From Bacteroides pyogenes (lineage in GTDB: Bacteria; Bacteroidota; Bacteroidia; Bacteroidales; Bacteroidaceae), in the NCBI RefSeq assembly GCF_014196225.1, contig NZ_JACIDI010000002.1, forward strand, positions 1-64,000: DNA of 64,000 nucleotides. The letters are read 5' to 3'. Under the pieces are notes generated by a model, which was given only the letters and a program-made list of their open reading frames with translations, was not told the origin of the DNA and did no database searches. Every line of letters begins with the position of its first letter. The first letter of the stretch is position 1. Shown one piece after another: positions 1-7,935 of this stretch. Position numbers and translations under genes: made by a program.

Positions 1-383
1 ACCATTCGTTTTGACAACATTTCAATGACCTCTTTAGTGTTTTCGAACCGACTTTTGCCGGTTCTATTGTTTGACTTTTAATTTTTCGGTAAAAATTTAC
101 CGAAGTATTGTAGTATATATACTACTTCTCATTCACTCATCACAAATCATTACCTAACTCATACTCTCGTTGGAATAAATATAGTATTTTCAATAATATG
201 CTGCATACATCGACGGCATTTCTTTTAATATTTTGCGTTGTTTTGAACAAAATTTACGTAAATCTTCTAAACCGCTTTCTATTATCTCATTATCCGGGCG
301 AAGAATGTAACATTTGTTACCGTTTATAACGAAAACCTGCAATATCTTTGCGGACATAACATCATTCAAATTAATAAATCGTT
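1..383. other. Non-coding region upstream of the YecH-like gene
   Basis: No convincing gene. Two inverted repeats lie close together: arms CGGTAAA/TTTACCG at 87-102 and a perfect 16-bp palindrome GTAGTATATATACTAC at 110-125. They could be operators or part of a terminator for a gene left of the window. A weak hairpin (GAACCG 45-50, CGGTTC 59-64) precedes a T-rich stretch. A TATCTTTG box at 343-350 fits the Bacteroides -7 element and would place transcription start about 25 nt before the ATG at 384; no clear -33 TTTG lies at 19-21 nt spacing. Confidence 0.5.
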
Positions 384-620
384 ATGGAACAACTACACGC
401 TCATGAAGTTCTCCGCATGATGGAGGGAAACAGTTATTCGGAAGCCAGCCTGAAAGAAGCCATTATCAAGAAGTTCGGCATCTCCCGGCATTTTTACACC
501 TGCTCCGCCGAAAACATGAATATCGACGAATTGATAGAATTTCTGAAACGAAAAGGCAAATTCATGCCATTGAACGATGGTTTCACCGTCGACCTGAATA
601 AAGTTTGCAGCGACTATTAA
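384..620 (+). CDS. YecH-family (DUF2492) small putative metal-binding protein
   Basis: A complete 78-residue protein that I recognise as the YecH/DUF2492 family. It starts MEQLHAHEVLRMM, has the conserved centre FYTCSAENMNIDELIEFL and ends with a GKFMPLNDGF-type segment and a C-terminal Cys. Family members are about 80 residues and conserve the N-terminal His pair plus the Cys of the TCSAENM motif, from which metal binding has been proposed; no biochemical role is firmly established. There is no signal peptide, so it should be cytosolic. It stands alone, with a TATCTTTG box 34-41 nt upstream and a strong hairpin downstream at 743-776. It is the chromosomal neighbour at the distal end of the CRISPR array and is probably not part of that system. 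Confidence 0.85.
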   Translation: MEQLHAHEVLRMMEGNSYSEASLKEAIIKKFGISRHFYTCSAENMNIDELIEFLKRKGKFMPLNDGFTVDLNKVCSDY

Positions 621-742
621 TGGCAGTGTTTCTCTTTTCTTCGTGCGGTGTTTAGGCGGATATGGTTATCATTCTATAAACAAAAAATAGAGTAAGTAGT
701 TCTATTCTCCTACATCTTTCTACTTCTCTCAAAATTAAGATT

Positions 743-776
743 CACTGACTGTAATGAATACTTTATGCAGTCAGTG
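743..776. terminator. Bidirectional terminator-like hairpin between YecH-like gene and CRISPR array
   Basis: Perfect 9-bp arms CACTGACTG (743-751) and CAGTCAGTG (768-776) with a 16-nt loop. T-rich DNA follows on both sides: AGTTCTTTTA rightwards and, on the minus strand, AATCTTAATTTT. It can end transcription of the YecH-like gene from the left and of the leftward crRNA precursor from the right. Confidence 0.65.
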
Positions 777-853
777 AGTTCTTTTATTCGCCTACAAATC
801 TTCCTTTCCCCGATTTTTTAGCTACCCGAAACTCATTGGAAGGCTCTATATAC

Positions 854-2231
854 ATTGCCTGTATCACTCAAACCAATGGCATCTACAACAGCGGCAAGTA
901 CACAGGTGATTTTGAATCCGTTATCTATACACTCGTCAGCGATAGCAGTCTATACCATTCAAACTAGTGGCATCCACAATGAGAACCCGCAGATGTCTCT
1001 CCGCGCGGATGTTGTCTATACCACTCAAACTAGTGGCATCCACAACTACATATTATCAGGGAAGCGAAAGGATTGAGTTGTCTATACCACTCAAACTAGT
1101 GGCATCCACAACGTATTGTAGTATTGTAGTTCGCTGTTTTCGTTGTCTATACCACTCAAACTAGTGGCATCCACAACGCGCCATGAGGTTGTAGACAAGT
1201 TCTTCAAGTTGTCTATACCACTCAAACTAGTGGCATCCACAACGGCAATCAAGGACGTGGCTATCGTAGAGGCGTTGTCTATACCACTCAAACTAGTGGC
1301 ATCCACAACACCTGCTTACCCTCGAACACTTGAAGAATGGTTGTCTATACCACTCAAACTAGTGGCATCCACAACTTTGGAGAAAATATTAAAAATGCTA
1401 TTCTTGTTGTCTATACCACTCAAACTAGTGGCATCCACAACAAAATAAGATGAAACGAGTACACTTCACCCGTTGTCTATACCACTCAAACTAGTGGCAT
1501 CCACAACCTTGTTTATGTTCAGTCTATGGATCAGCGTGTTGTCTATACCACTCAAACTAGTGGCATCCACAACCATCAGACCCGACAGCAAACTCTTTAA
1601 TGGTTGTCTATACCACTCAAACTAGTGGCATCCACAACGGGCGGTGATGTCGCGAACGGTGAGATCTAGTTGTCTATACCACTCAAACTAGTGGCATCCA
1701 CAACGGTTTGCCCGGAGATAACTACCGAAGTACTGTTGTCTATACCACTCAAACTAGTGGCATCCACAACACTCGGTGGATGCGAAGCATGGAATAGCCC
1801 GTTGTCTATACCACTCAAACTAGTGGCATCCACAACTTGAGACGGATGGCAAAGAGCTTGTTGTGGTTGTCTATACCACTCAAACTAGTGGCATCCACAA
1901 CAGTTTGGGGAGCTTCCTACTCCTCTTTCAAGTTGTCTATACCACTCAAACTAGTGGCATCCACAACTTATTGTGAATTTCCATAATAAGAACCCTAGTT
2001 GTCTATACCACTCAAACTAGTGGCATCCACAACAAGCGGTTGAAAGGGCTAAATCTTACGGTAGTTGTCTATACCACTCAAACTAGTGGCATCCACAACT
2101 CCCGTCATTGCATATCCTACGCAAATATCGTTGTCTATACCACTCAAACTAGTGGCATCCACAACTGTATGAGCCTTCGTAGCGATCACCACTGTGTTGT
2201 CTATACCACTCAAACTAGTGGCATCCACAAC
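854..2231 (-). CRISPR. Type VI-B CRISPR array, 21 repeats (19 identical, 2 degenerate)
   Basis: The repeat is 36 nt; on the plus strand it begins GTTGTCTATACC and ends GGCATCCACAAC. Repeats start at 854, 945, 1011, 1077, 1142, 1208, 1274, 1340, 1406, 1472, 1538, 1603, 1669, 1735, 1801, 1866, 1932, 1998, 2064, 2130 and 2196. Those from 1011 on look identical. Spacers are 30 nt, with three of 29 (1113-1141, 1574-1602, 1837-1865). The first repeat (854-889) has about 7 mismatches and the second (945-980) about 4; the 55-nt interval between them holds a truncated repeat start at about 920-934. Read on the minus strand the repeat has the usual Cas13b layout (GTTG..GCC..TTTG..GGTA..ACAAC), so the crRNA should be transcribed leftwards, in the same direction as cas13b, with the decayed repeats at the distal end. 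No spacer target was recognised by eye. Confidence 0.98.
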
Positions 2232-2259
2232 AAAACTTTCCTAACCTATTACTGGTTAA

Positions 2260-5200
2260 TTATTTCTGCTCCAAAAGTTTCCCAAAAAATCTTCTTTCGG
2301 GATCTATAAAAGGAATGATTCGACAAATTATTGCTTTATATTTACTCCATATACATTCGCAAAAACCAGATGTAACGTTCGGGGGCAGCTTCCCAATTTC
2401 CAAGTCAGGGAATTGATTATGAGCAGACTTATTACGAATATGGACAAGAAACTCATATTCTTCTTCCGAAACGAGTGATGCCTTTCTCAACGCATCTATG
2501 CATCTGCGATGCTCACATCCTCCCTGAGATTCTTCATAGAACCTTCTCAACTTTTCATTCTTCAATACGGATTTTTCCAAAGCAAAGACCCAATTAAATA
2601 CACGCCTGCGATGATCTTCGTAATGACGCAATTCCATCTCCACTTGCTCTTGTGTTGCTTCATGGTTAGCAAAATAAGGCATCAATCCCTTTACCCGCCC
2701 ATCGTAACAATAACGCATCAACTTAGATACGTCTTTGAGCTTACACTCTGCTTTAATCACTGCATCAGGCTGTCCGCCTTCCAATTGAATAACTTGACTG
2801 ACAGAAACCGGTTCCCCCAGCATATTGTCTATTTTATCTAAGTCAAGCTGCGCTTCCTTCCAATCATACAAGTCTCTTACAGCCATAAACAGCAAGCGGT
2901 CGTCCTCACAAAGCAATCGAAGCTGATACTCCTTTTCGTTGATTGCACGCTTAAACACACGTCGCACAGAAAGAGTCAAATCTTCTACTTGGAGTTTGCT
3001 CTTTTCCTTAGAAGAAGAGATTTTCTGCCTCACAACTTCATCTATCAATGCCTCATAATACTTTTTATAGTTTCCTCCCTCTTCACTGTATTCATATTCT
3101 ACGACCTTATCGAATACTTCAACTCTTCTTTTACAACGATAAAATCTCTGCATGCCATTGGGAAATTCTTTATCCCAATACAACTTGAACATTTCGTTCC
3201 ATTTCAGTTTTCCGGAAGGTTCCTTCCCAATTTTATCTTTCAACAATCGACAAATTTCATTCTCGAAAAGCTGTGAAGGGAGATCTATCGGATGGCTGTT
3301 TTTCCTCTGTTTCCAATCTCTCCACTCCGGCCGTTCTTTCATCAAATTACGAATAATTAAAGGCAGTTCTTTTTGTTTTCCAGTTGGGGGATTGACAAAG
3401 CGCGGCACTCTTTTCGGGCTTGCTGCCGGATAAAAAGTAGCTTCCAACCACTCTTTTTTCTCTTCGAAGTATCGCTGATACAACTTCTCCGTATGCCCCA
3501 AGCCAGGTCTAAGCACTTTCCCAAGAAAAGGATGACCATTTTTCGTGTCTTTAAGCCTCAACTCTCGAATTATACTATCCAAATGACGTCGATTATCGTC
3601 GCCCGCATATTGTGCCAGACAACGCTGTATCTCCGAATAATAAGCAGACGTTATGCGTTGCTTCACCCCTTGGTCGATAACCATGCGGATAATATCTTTC
3701 GCTAAATCGGTAGCCATTTCGCCAATGCGAGGTGGCAGAGGATGTTCACCTTTCTCCCGTTTTTCGAAAACCCGCAAACGCTCCCGACAGTCCAGCTTCA
3801 ATGTTTCCACATAACCTTTTAGTTTCTTTTCTCTTGAAGTAGGCAAAACATTCAACCATTCATCAATCATCCGGCGAGGAATTTGAGATAAATCAAAGTC
3901 TTTCTCCGAGAGTATTTCAGTGAGTTTTTCTTTACGTCTTTCGAACTCACTTTCATACTTTTCCTGCTTATCCGCTAATTTCGAACTAACAAGTTTTCCA
4001 CCTTTACTTCGAGGCAGGGTGTATCTTATCAAAGGAACAGGAAATTCCTTTTGTAGTTCTGTTCGAATTGCATCGAACAGATTCTCACTTAGATCTTTCC
4101 AATGTTTTTCACATTGTTCCAAAAGTCCAGAAACAATGTTTTTAGCCTTATCCTTATCTAAAAAAGAAAGCAGCAAGATTTTCCGCAAATCATATATACT
4201 AATAAACCCAAAAGATTTCGTATTTTGCAGAGTATATGCCACACAATGCCCCTCTCCTCCCTTCTTCTTGAGCGTCGGAAAAGAAATTTTATCACTACCA
4301 CTTGTCCGGACAAATCCTATCTTATTGTTATAAATTGCGTATCGTGGTGCATACAGAGAAAAGCGCACTTCGTCAGTTATACCTTTGGTTATCTGCTGTA
4401 AAACCGCATCTTCATTATGGAAATCGGTCAAACGACCGAATGCCATAGCGTGATCCGTGACGCTACGTTCATAGTTATTCTCCTCTCCCATCTTTTTGGG
4501 ATATGAAGCCAATTCCAAACATCCAAGGTCGATACGAAAACGAATGAACGGCAGTAGATTCTTTTCTTCAATATACCTGAGCATCAGATAAGGAAAGCGA
4601 TTTTTGTAGCGCACCCTTTTACTCAAGGAAGCAATCATCTCGAAAGGATCATCGATCGCTTCACATAGCTCATCGTTTAGGCTGTTTTCCAAGATATGTG
4701 CTTGTTCTTCTTCTCCCAACAACGGCAAAAAAGACTTTTGGTCCTTCTCGTCCAACATCTCGAAAAGGATATCGGGGCAGCGATTCAGTTCATTCAGCAT
4801 ATCCATCAGCAACGCTTCTCTGGGATTGACACTAAGCAGGCGTTCGTGCGGTTGGCGGCAACAGAGAGCGCAAAACGTCTCTCGGACAGCAAGAAAACCC
4901 TTCTCTTTGGTACTTTTAAATCCGGTCGCACGGCTGAGAAACTTGAAAGCCTCCTCTCTATCAAGAAAAAGACATATAAGGAAAATCAAAGCGTTGTCTT
5001 TCAGTTTTATTCCTTCATTACCACCGATGGCAAAAAACTTTTTATTGTCACCCTTCTCTTCAGCTTGCAAGAAATCTGTTTCTACAAAAACTCCGGTAAA
5101 ACGAGCGCGGGTCTTCTGCAAAGCAAAAGAGTAAGCATTTTCAATAAAACGATGCATCTCACTTGAGATGATGAGTGCTGTATGCTTCACTGATTGATCG

Positions 5201-5607
5201 TCGATATGATAATGAGAGAACGCATTACGAATATCTTGGAGTTTCCCATAGACCTCTTTTAACAGGGAAGATATTTTCTGTCGGTCTATAGTATCAAGAC
5301 ATTCTGCTGTTTCTCGACGATTTTCATAACTCTTCTTGTCACTGTCGAACATTTCAAGAAAAGGAAGGAATTTCCGGCTTTTATAATAGAAGCGCGTCCA
5401 CTTTGCAGAAGACAAGTTATCAGTTGTCAAAAGTGAATGAAAGCCTGATTTCTCGGGAAGCAAAGCTACATCTCCTAACCATTTACGAATATGATTCTCT
5501 ACTTTCCGCACATTAAGCAATGCCATATTAAGATATAGCCCGAAATATGGCGGATCCTTCTGCAAAGTTTTACCGGTTGATTTCTGTGAGTTCTTGATTG
5601 ATTCCAT
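2260..5607 (-). CDS. cas13b: CRISPR-associated RNA-guided ribonuclease Cas13b
   Basis: A 1115-residue protein, the usual Cas13b length. It has one HEPN RxxxxH motif near each end, as in type VI-B effectors: RNAFSH at residues 127-132 and RNKSAH at 1058-1063. These catalytic Arg/His pairs form the composite RNase site. Known Cas13b proteins process their own precursor crRNA, bind a 5'-spacer-repeat-3' guide, cut matching RNA and then cut bystander RNA. The sequence agrees with my memory of the Bacteroides pyogenes Cas13b. The start at 5607 lies 15 nt after the stop of the upstream membrane-protein gene, so the two are probably co-transcribed. The stop is only 28 nt before the first repeat, so the array may share the operon transcript. 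No cas1, cas2 or other cas gene is visible, which is usual for type VI-B. Both HEPN motifs are intact, so it should be active. Confidence 0.97.
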   Translation of the reverse strand: MESIKNSQKSTGKTLQKDPPYFGLYLNMALLNVRKVENHIRKWLGDVALLPEKSGFHSLLTTDNLSSAKWTRFYYKSRKFLPFLEMFDSDKKSYENRRETAECLDTIDRQKISSLLKEVYGKLQDIRNAFSHYHIDDQSVKHTALIISSEMHRFIENAYSFALQKTRARFTGVFVETDFLQAEEKGDNKKFFAIGGNEGIKLKDNALIFLICLFLDREEAFKFLSRATGFKSTKEKGFLAVRETFCALCCRQPHERLLSVNPREALLMDMLNELNRCPDILFEMLDEKDQKSFLPLLGEEEQAHILENSLNDELCEAIDDPFEMIASLSKRVRYKNRFPYLMLRYIEEKNLLPFIRFRIDLGCLELASYPKKMGEENNYERSVTDHAMAFGRLTDFHNEDAVLQQITKGITDEVRFSLYAPRYAIYNNKIGFVRTSGSDKISFPTLKKKGGEGHCVAYTLQNTKSFGFISIYDLRKILLLSFLDKDKAKNIVSGLLEQCEKHWKDLSENLFDAIRTELQKEFPVPLIRYTLPRSKGGKLVSSKLADKQEKYESEFERRKEKLTEILSEKDFDLSQIPRRMIDEWLNVLPTSREKKLKGYVETLKLDCRERLRVFEKREKGEHPLPPRIGEMATDLAKDIIRMVIDQGVKQRITSAYYSEIQRCLAQYAGDDNRRHLDSIIRELRLKDTKNGHPFLGKVLRPGLGHTEKLYQRYFEEKKEWLEATFYPAASPKRVPRFVNPPTGKQKELPLIIRNLMKERPEWRDWKQRKNSHPIDLPSQLFENEICRLLKDKIGKEPSGKLKWNEMFKLYWDKEFPNGMQRFYRCKRRVEVFDKVVEYEYSEEGGNYKKYYEALIDEVVRQKISSSKEKSKLQVEDLTLSVRRVFKRAINEKEYQLRLLCEDDRLLFMAVRDLYDWKEAQLDLDKIDNMLGEPVSVSQVIQLEGGQPDAVIKAECKLKDVSKLMRYCYDGRVKGLMPYFANHEATQEQVEMELRHYEDHRRRVFNWVFALEKSVLKNEKLRRFYEESQGGCEHRRCIDALRKASLVSEEEYEFLVHIRNKSAHNQFPDLEIGKLPPNVTSGFCECIWSKYKAIICRIIPFIDPERRFFGKLLEQK

Positions 5608-5622
5608 ATGATAATAAAAAGA

Positions 5623-6330
5623 TTATTCTATCAACGATTCGTAAAACGCCCAATACATTTTCAACACCATACGCTGTCTGAACCAGCGCGCAAGACGCAT
5701 AAAAAGATACATCACACACAAATTCATCAAAAATAGAAAAGCTACTTGCCATGTATCTGCCAACAAAACATCCATAAAATAGGACAACAAAATGCAGATT
5801 AGCAGATACACACCAAAAATAAGCAGTCCGAGAAAAGAGTGTAAAAAACAAAGGTAATATGACTGGAAAGCTTTAGCACCCTCTAATTTCCCTTTGCAGT
5901 CCAAACGATAATACATGTGATCATAGAAAATATCCTGGGCATCCTCTATCTCCTTTTGTGCGGAGGCATCCATCGCATCATATTGTTCTACCGTACAATA
6001 AGGTTTGGTGCCATTCCACTCTTCGGCATACTTATTCAGTGCTCCATTCATAAAAGGATGTAATGTCTCGAACCGATGATACAATATCGTAACGTGCTCG
6101 TATAAACCCAAACGACGGAAAAAAACGGAATAGTTCTTTTTAACAGAAAAGCCCAACACATACAAAGACGCGCCAATGACAAGCGAATAAACCAACGAAA
6201 ACTCCCATCCCTGTGGAAAGTAGAGTCCTGTATTAAAACGCCAAAAAGGTTGCGCAACACGGATAGCAACTAAAAATATGACTCCCGGCAAAAGTATTGA
6301 CAAAAAGTCGTAAAGAGAAAATTTATTCAT
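5623..6330 (-). CDS. csx27: Csx27-type four-helix membrane protein, type VI-B accessory
   Basis: A 235-residue protein with four predicted membrane helices at about residues 8-25, 43-62, 158-182 and 190-213. Helices 2 and 3 are separated by a 95-residue polar loop, and a basic tail follows helix 4. The N-terminus (YDFLSILLPGVIFL) has the helix-with-PG start that I associate with the Csx27 family. That family occurs beside Cas13b in subtype VI-B1 and also in non-CRISPR contexts. In Bergeyella, Csx27 was reported to dampen Cas13b interference. Csx28, the VI-B2 accessory, is smaller and carries a HEPN-like motif; no RxxxxH motif stands out here. It is the first gene of the operon, 15 nt before cas13b. 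Position and topology support the call; the exact family assignment rests on memory and needs a profile search. Confidence 0.72.
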   Translation of the reverse strand: MNKFSLYDFLSILLPGVIFLVAIRVAQPFWRFNTGLYFPQGWEFSLVYSLVIGASLYVLGFSVKKNYSVFFRRLGLYEHVTILYHRFETLHPFMNGALNKYAEEWNGTKPYCTVEQYDAMDASAQKEIEDAQDIFYDHMYYRLDCKGKLEGAKAFQSYYLCFLHSFLGLLIFGVYLLICILLSYFMDVLLADTWQVAFLFLMNLCVMYLFMRLARWFRQRMVLKMYWAFYESLIE

Positions 6331-6338
6331 GCTTCACA

Positions 6339-6346
6339 CAAAAATA
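6339..6346 (-). promoter_or_regulatory. Candidate -7 box for the csx27-cas13b operon
   Basis: The minus strand reads TATTTTTG, matching TAnnTTTG. No good -33 TTTG sits 19-21 nt upstream, and the box is only 8 nt before the ATG, which would give an almost leaderless transcript. The true promoter may lie further right in this AT-rich gap. Confidence 0.3.
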
Positions 6347-6630
6347 AATGTATATTCAATATCAGATTTGAGATTAAAACTATCGGTTATTATCAGCCAA
6401 CGGATGTTAAATAAAAAAACAAATCTATTTAAGACCTTTCAAAAGCAAAATTATAGAAATTTATTGATAAACAAGCTTTTCTTGTCAAAAAAATATCAAT
6501 ATCATCCGCCAAAATCGCAAAGAGCACTTTATTGAACATTTAGACTAATCAGAAATATAATGCTACCGTAGTAAGGACATATTCCCTTATGCTAAAACTT
6601 ATAGCAACAATCATTTCTATTTAAAAAACT

Positions 6631-6700
6631 ATTCGTCTTTCGTCTCTGTTTTATTCGTCTCTCTAACGGCAGACGAATAAAACAGAAACGAAAGACGAAT
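6631..6700. repeat. Long inverted repeat: 30-bp arms, 10-nt loop
   Basis: Arms 6631-6660 and 6671-6700 are complementary at 29 of 30 positions around the loop CTCTAACGGC. The arms are built from repeats of the ATTCGTCT/AGACGAAT word, and two further AGACGAAT or ACGAAT words follow to about 6721. It lies in the 679-nt gap (6331-7009) between the csx27 start and the phosphoesterase stop, where I see no gene. It could be a small non-autonomous palindromic element, a structured RNA, or a terminator/attenuator upstream of the cas operon. It lacks the T-run of a classical terminator. Confidence 0.85.
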
Positions 6701-6966
6701 GGAACACGAATGGCAGACGAATAAATTTCTACTATAAAAACAATTACTTATTGCAATAAAAGGAGCTAAGTATTGCGATGGAAAGTTTGAAGACAATGAA
6801 GAAAATAAATATCAGGACCGAGGATTGCAGATTATAAATATATGCCATAATACAAATACATCTTTCAATGATTGTATTTCAAACGGCACTTTATCGTACT
6901 GCGAGAAGCAGAATAAATACTTCAATTATATTAAAAAAGAATGCGGTGAGGGGTCTTTAGCTATTC

Positions 6967-6987
6967 AAAAAAAACGAAAGGCTTTCG
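6967..6987 (-). terminator. Probable terminator of the phosphoesterase gene
   Basis: On the minus strand a short hairpin (CGAAA/TTTCG, 3-nt loop, 6975-6987) is followed by eight T. It lies 22 nt beyond the stop codon at 7010. Confidence 0.5.
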
Positions 6988-7009
6988 CTTTCATTCTCCT
7001 TATCCAAGC

Positions 7010-7846
7010 TTATTTGTTTACTCTGCATTCTATGATATTTGCTTTATCTGTCAGGAGGAATGCTCTGCGACAGTCAAGATTTGCATGGTGTTCGCAGATT
7101 TTCGGAGCATTTTCTAATTGAGAATGTCCAAATATCTGGTAAATACCGGGAAGGTGTTCCTTAGAATGAATGTGCTCTGTGTCGTCCGCCCATACCAAAG
7201 AGCCATATTCCGCATCACCTCCTCGTACGGAGGTAACATCCATAAGGGCATCACTAATATATTTAACAAATAGTTTCTCATCTTTCAAGTTATTGTTGAT
7301 TGAGTCGCATAACGAAAGGATGTCTGTTTCGAGCAACGATGGATAATGTTTCCTTACCCAACCAACTAACACTCCGGCATGTGAAAACAAGATTTGCCTA
7401 TCTGATATTTCGACATTTGCAACCAACTTAAACAAAGATAAGCTCTCCATGAAAACATTATGTATCTCTTTTTCATTCAGGGTATCTTTTCTGCTGAACG
7501 CATAGTCATTATCAATATAATGTATATCATGGTTTCCCAATAAAAGAGTAACGGAAGAGGGGCGTTTTCGTTTGTATTCAAGTATCTCCCTAAAATTTGC
7601 AAAAGCTTCTTCGTTCGAGATATTCTCAATTTCATTATTATAAGGATCAAGATAATCTCCAAGGAATATGACAGGAATATCAGGATAGCTTTCAACGGCC
7701 TTTTTCCAAAAAGACCGTCCATGGACATCTGGAATAATCAAAAGAAATGGCTTTCCCTGTTCATCATTACTCTTGATGATTTTGTAACGGGCAAAGGCCA
7801 GAATGATGAATATAACTGCTAATATGGTCAGCACTAATCTTTTCAT
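7010..7846 (-). CDS. Membrane-anchored calcineurin-like metallophosphoesterase
   Basis: A 278-residue protein with a hydrophobic N-terminal segment (residues 3-18) lacking a clear cleavage site, so it is probably anchored in the inner membrane or exported. The calcineurin-like phosphoesterase metal-binding motifs are all present and in order: DVHG (40-43), GDYLDP (63-68), GNHD (104-107), FSHAG with H156, and GHSQ with H241. These residues bind two metal ions and hydrolyse phosphoester bonds; the motif set resembles the protein-phosphatase or diadenosine-tetraphosphatase branch, but the substrate cannot be read from the sequence. It is transcribed leftwards, 89 nt after the TlpA-like gene, and has its own terminator-like hairpin. 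A link to the CRISPR operon is unlikely because the inverted repeat and an AT-rich gap lie between them. Confidence 0.85.
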   Translation of the reverse strand: MKRLVLTILAVIFIILAFARYKIIKSNDEQGKPFLLIIPDVHGRSFWKKAVESYPDIPVIFLGDYLDPYNNEIENISNEEAFANFREILEYKRKRPSSVTLLLGNHDIHYIDNDYAFSRKDTLNEKEIHNVFMESLSLFKLVANVEISDRQILFSHAGVLVGWVRKHYPSLLETDILSLCDSINNNLKDEKLFVKYISDALMDVTSVRGGDAEYGSLVWADDTEHIHSKEHLPGIYQIFGHSQLENAPKICEHHANLDCRRAFLLTDKANIIECRVNK

Positions 7847-7935
7847 TGTATTACATCATAAAAATCTAAAACCATACGGATTCGAATCTATATTTCAAAT
7901 TACTGGTGGCAGGTATACCTGAGTTAAGCAATCGT

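Noticed and set aside
855..2309. Several short open frames inside the CRISPR array on both strands
   Set aside because: They are translations of the repeats and spacers, with the same peptide recurring every 22 residues, and have no start context.
1..6330. A cas1/cas2 adaptation module near the array
   Set aside because: Looked for on both sides; none is present within the window.
6825..7121. 98-codon rightward frame upstream of and overlapping the phosphoesterase gene
   Set aside because: AT-rich, no recognisable domain, and its 3' third is antisense to the well-supported phosphoesterase.
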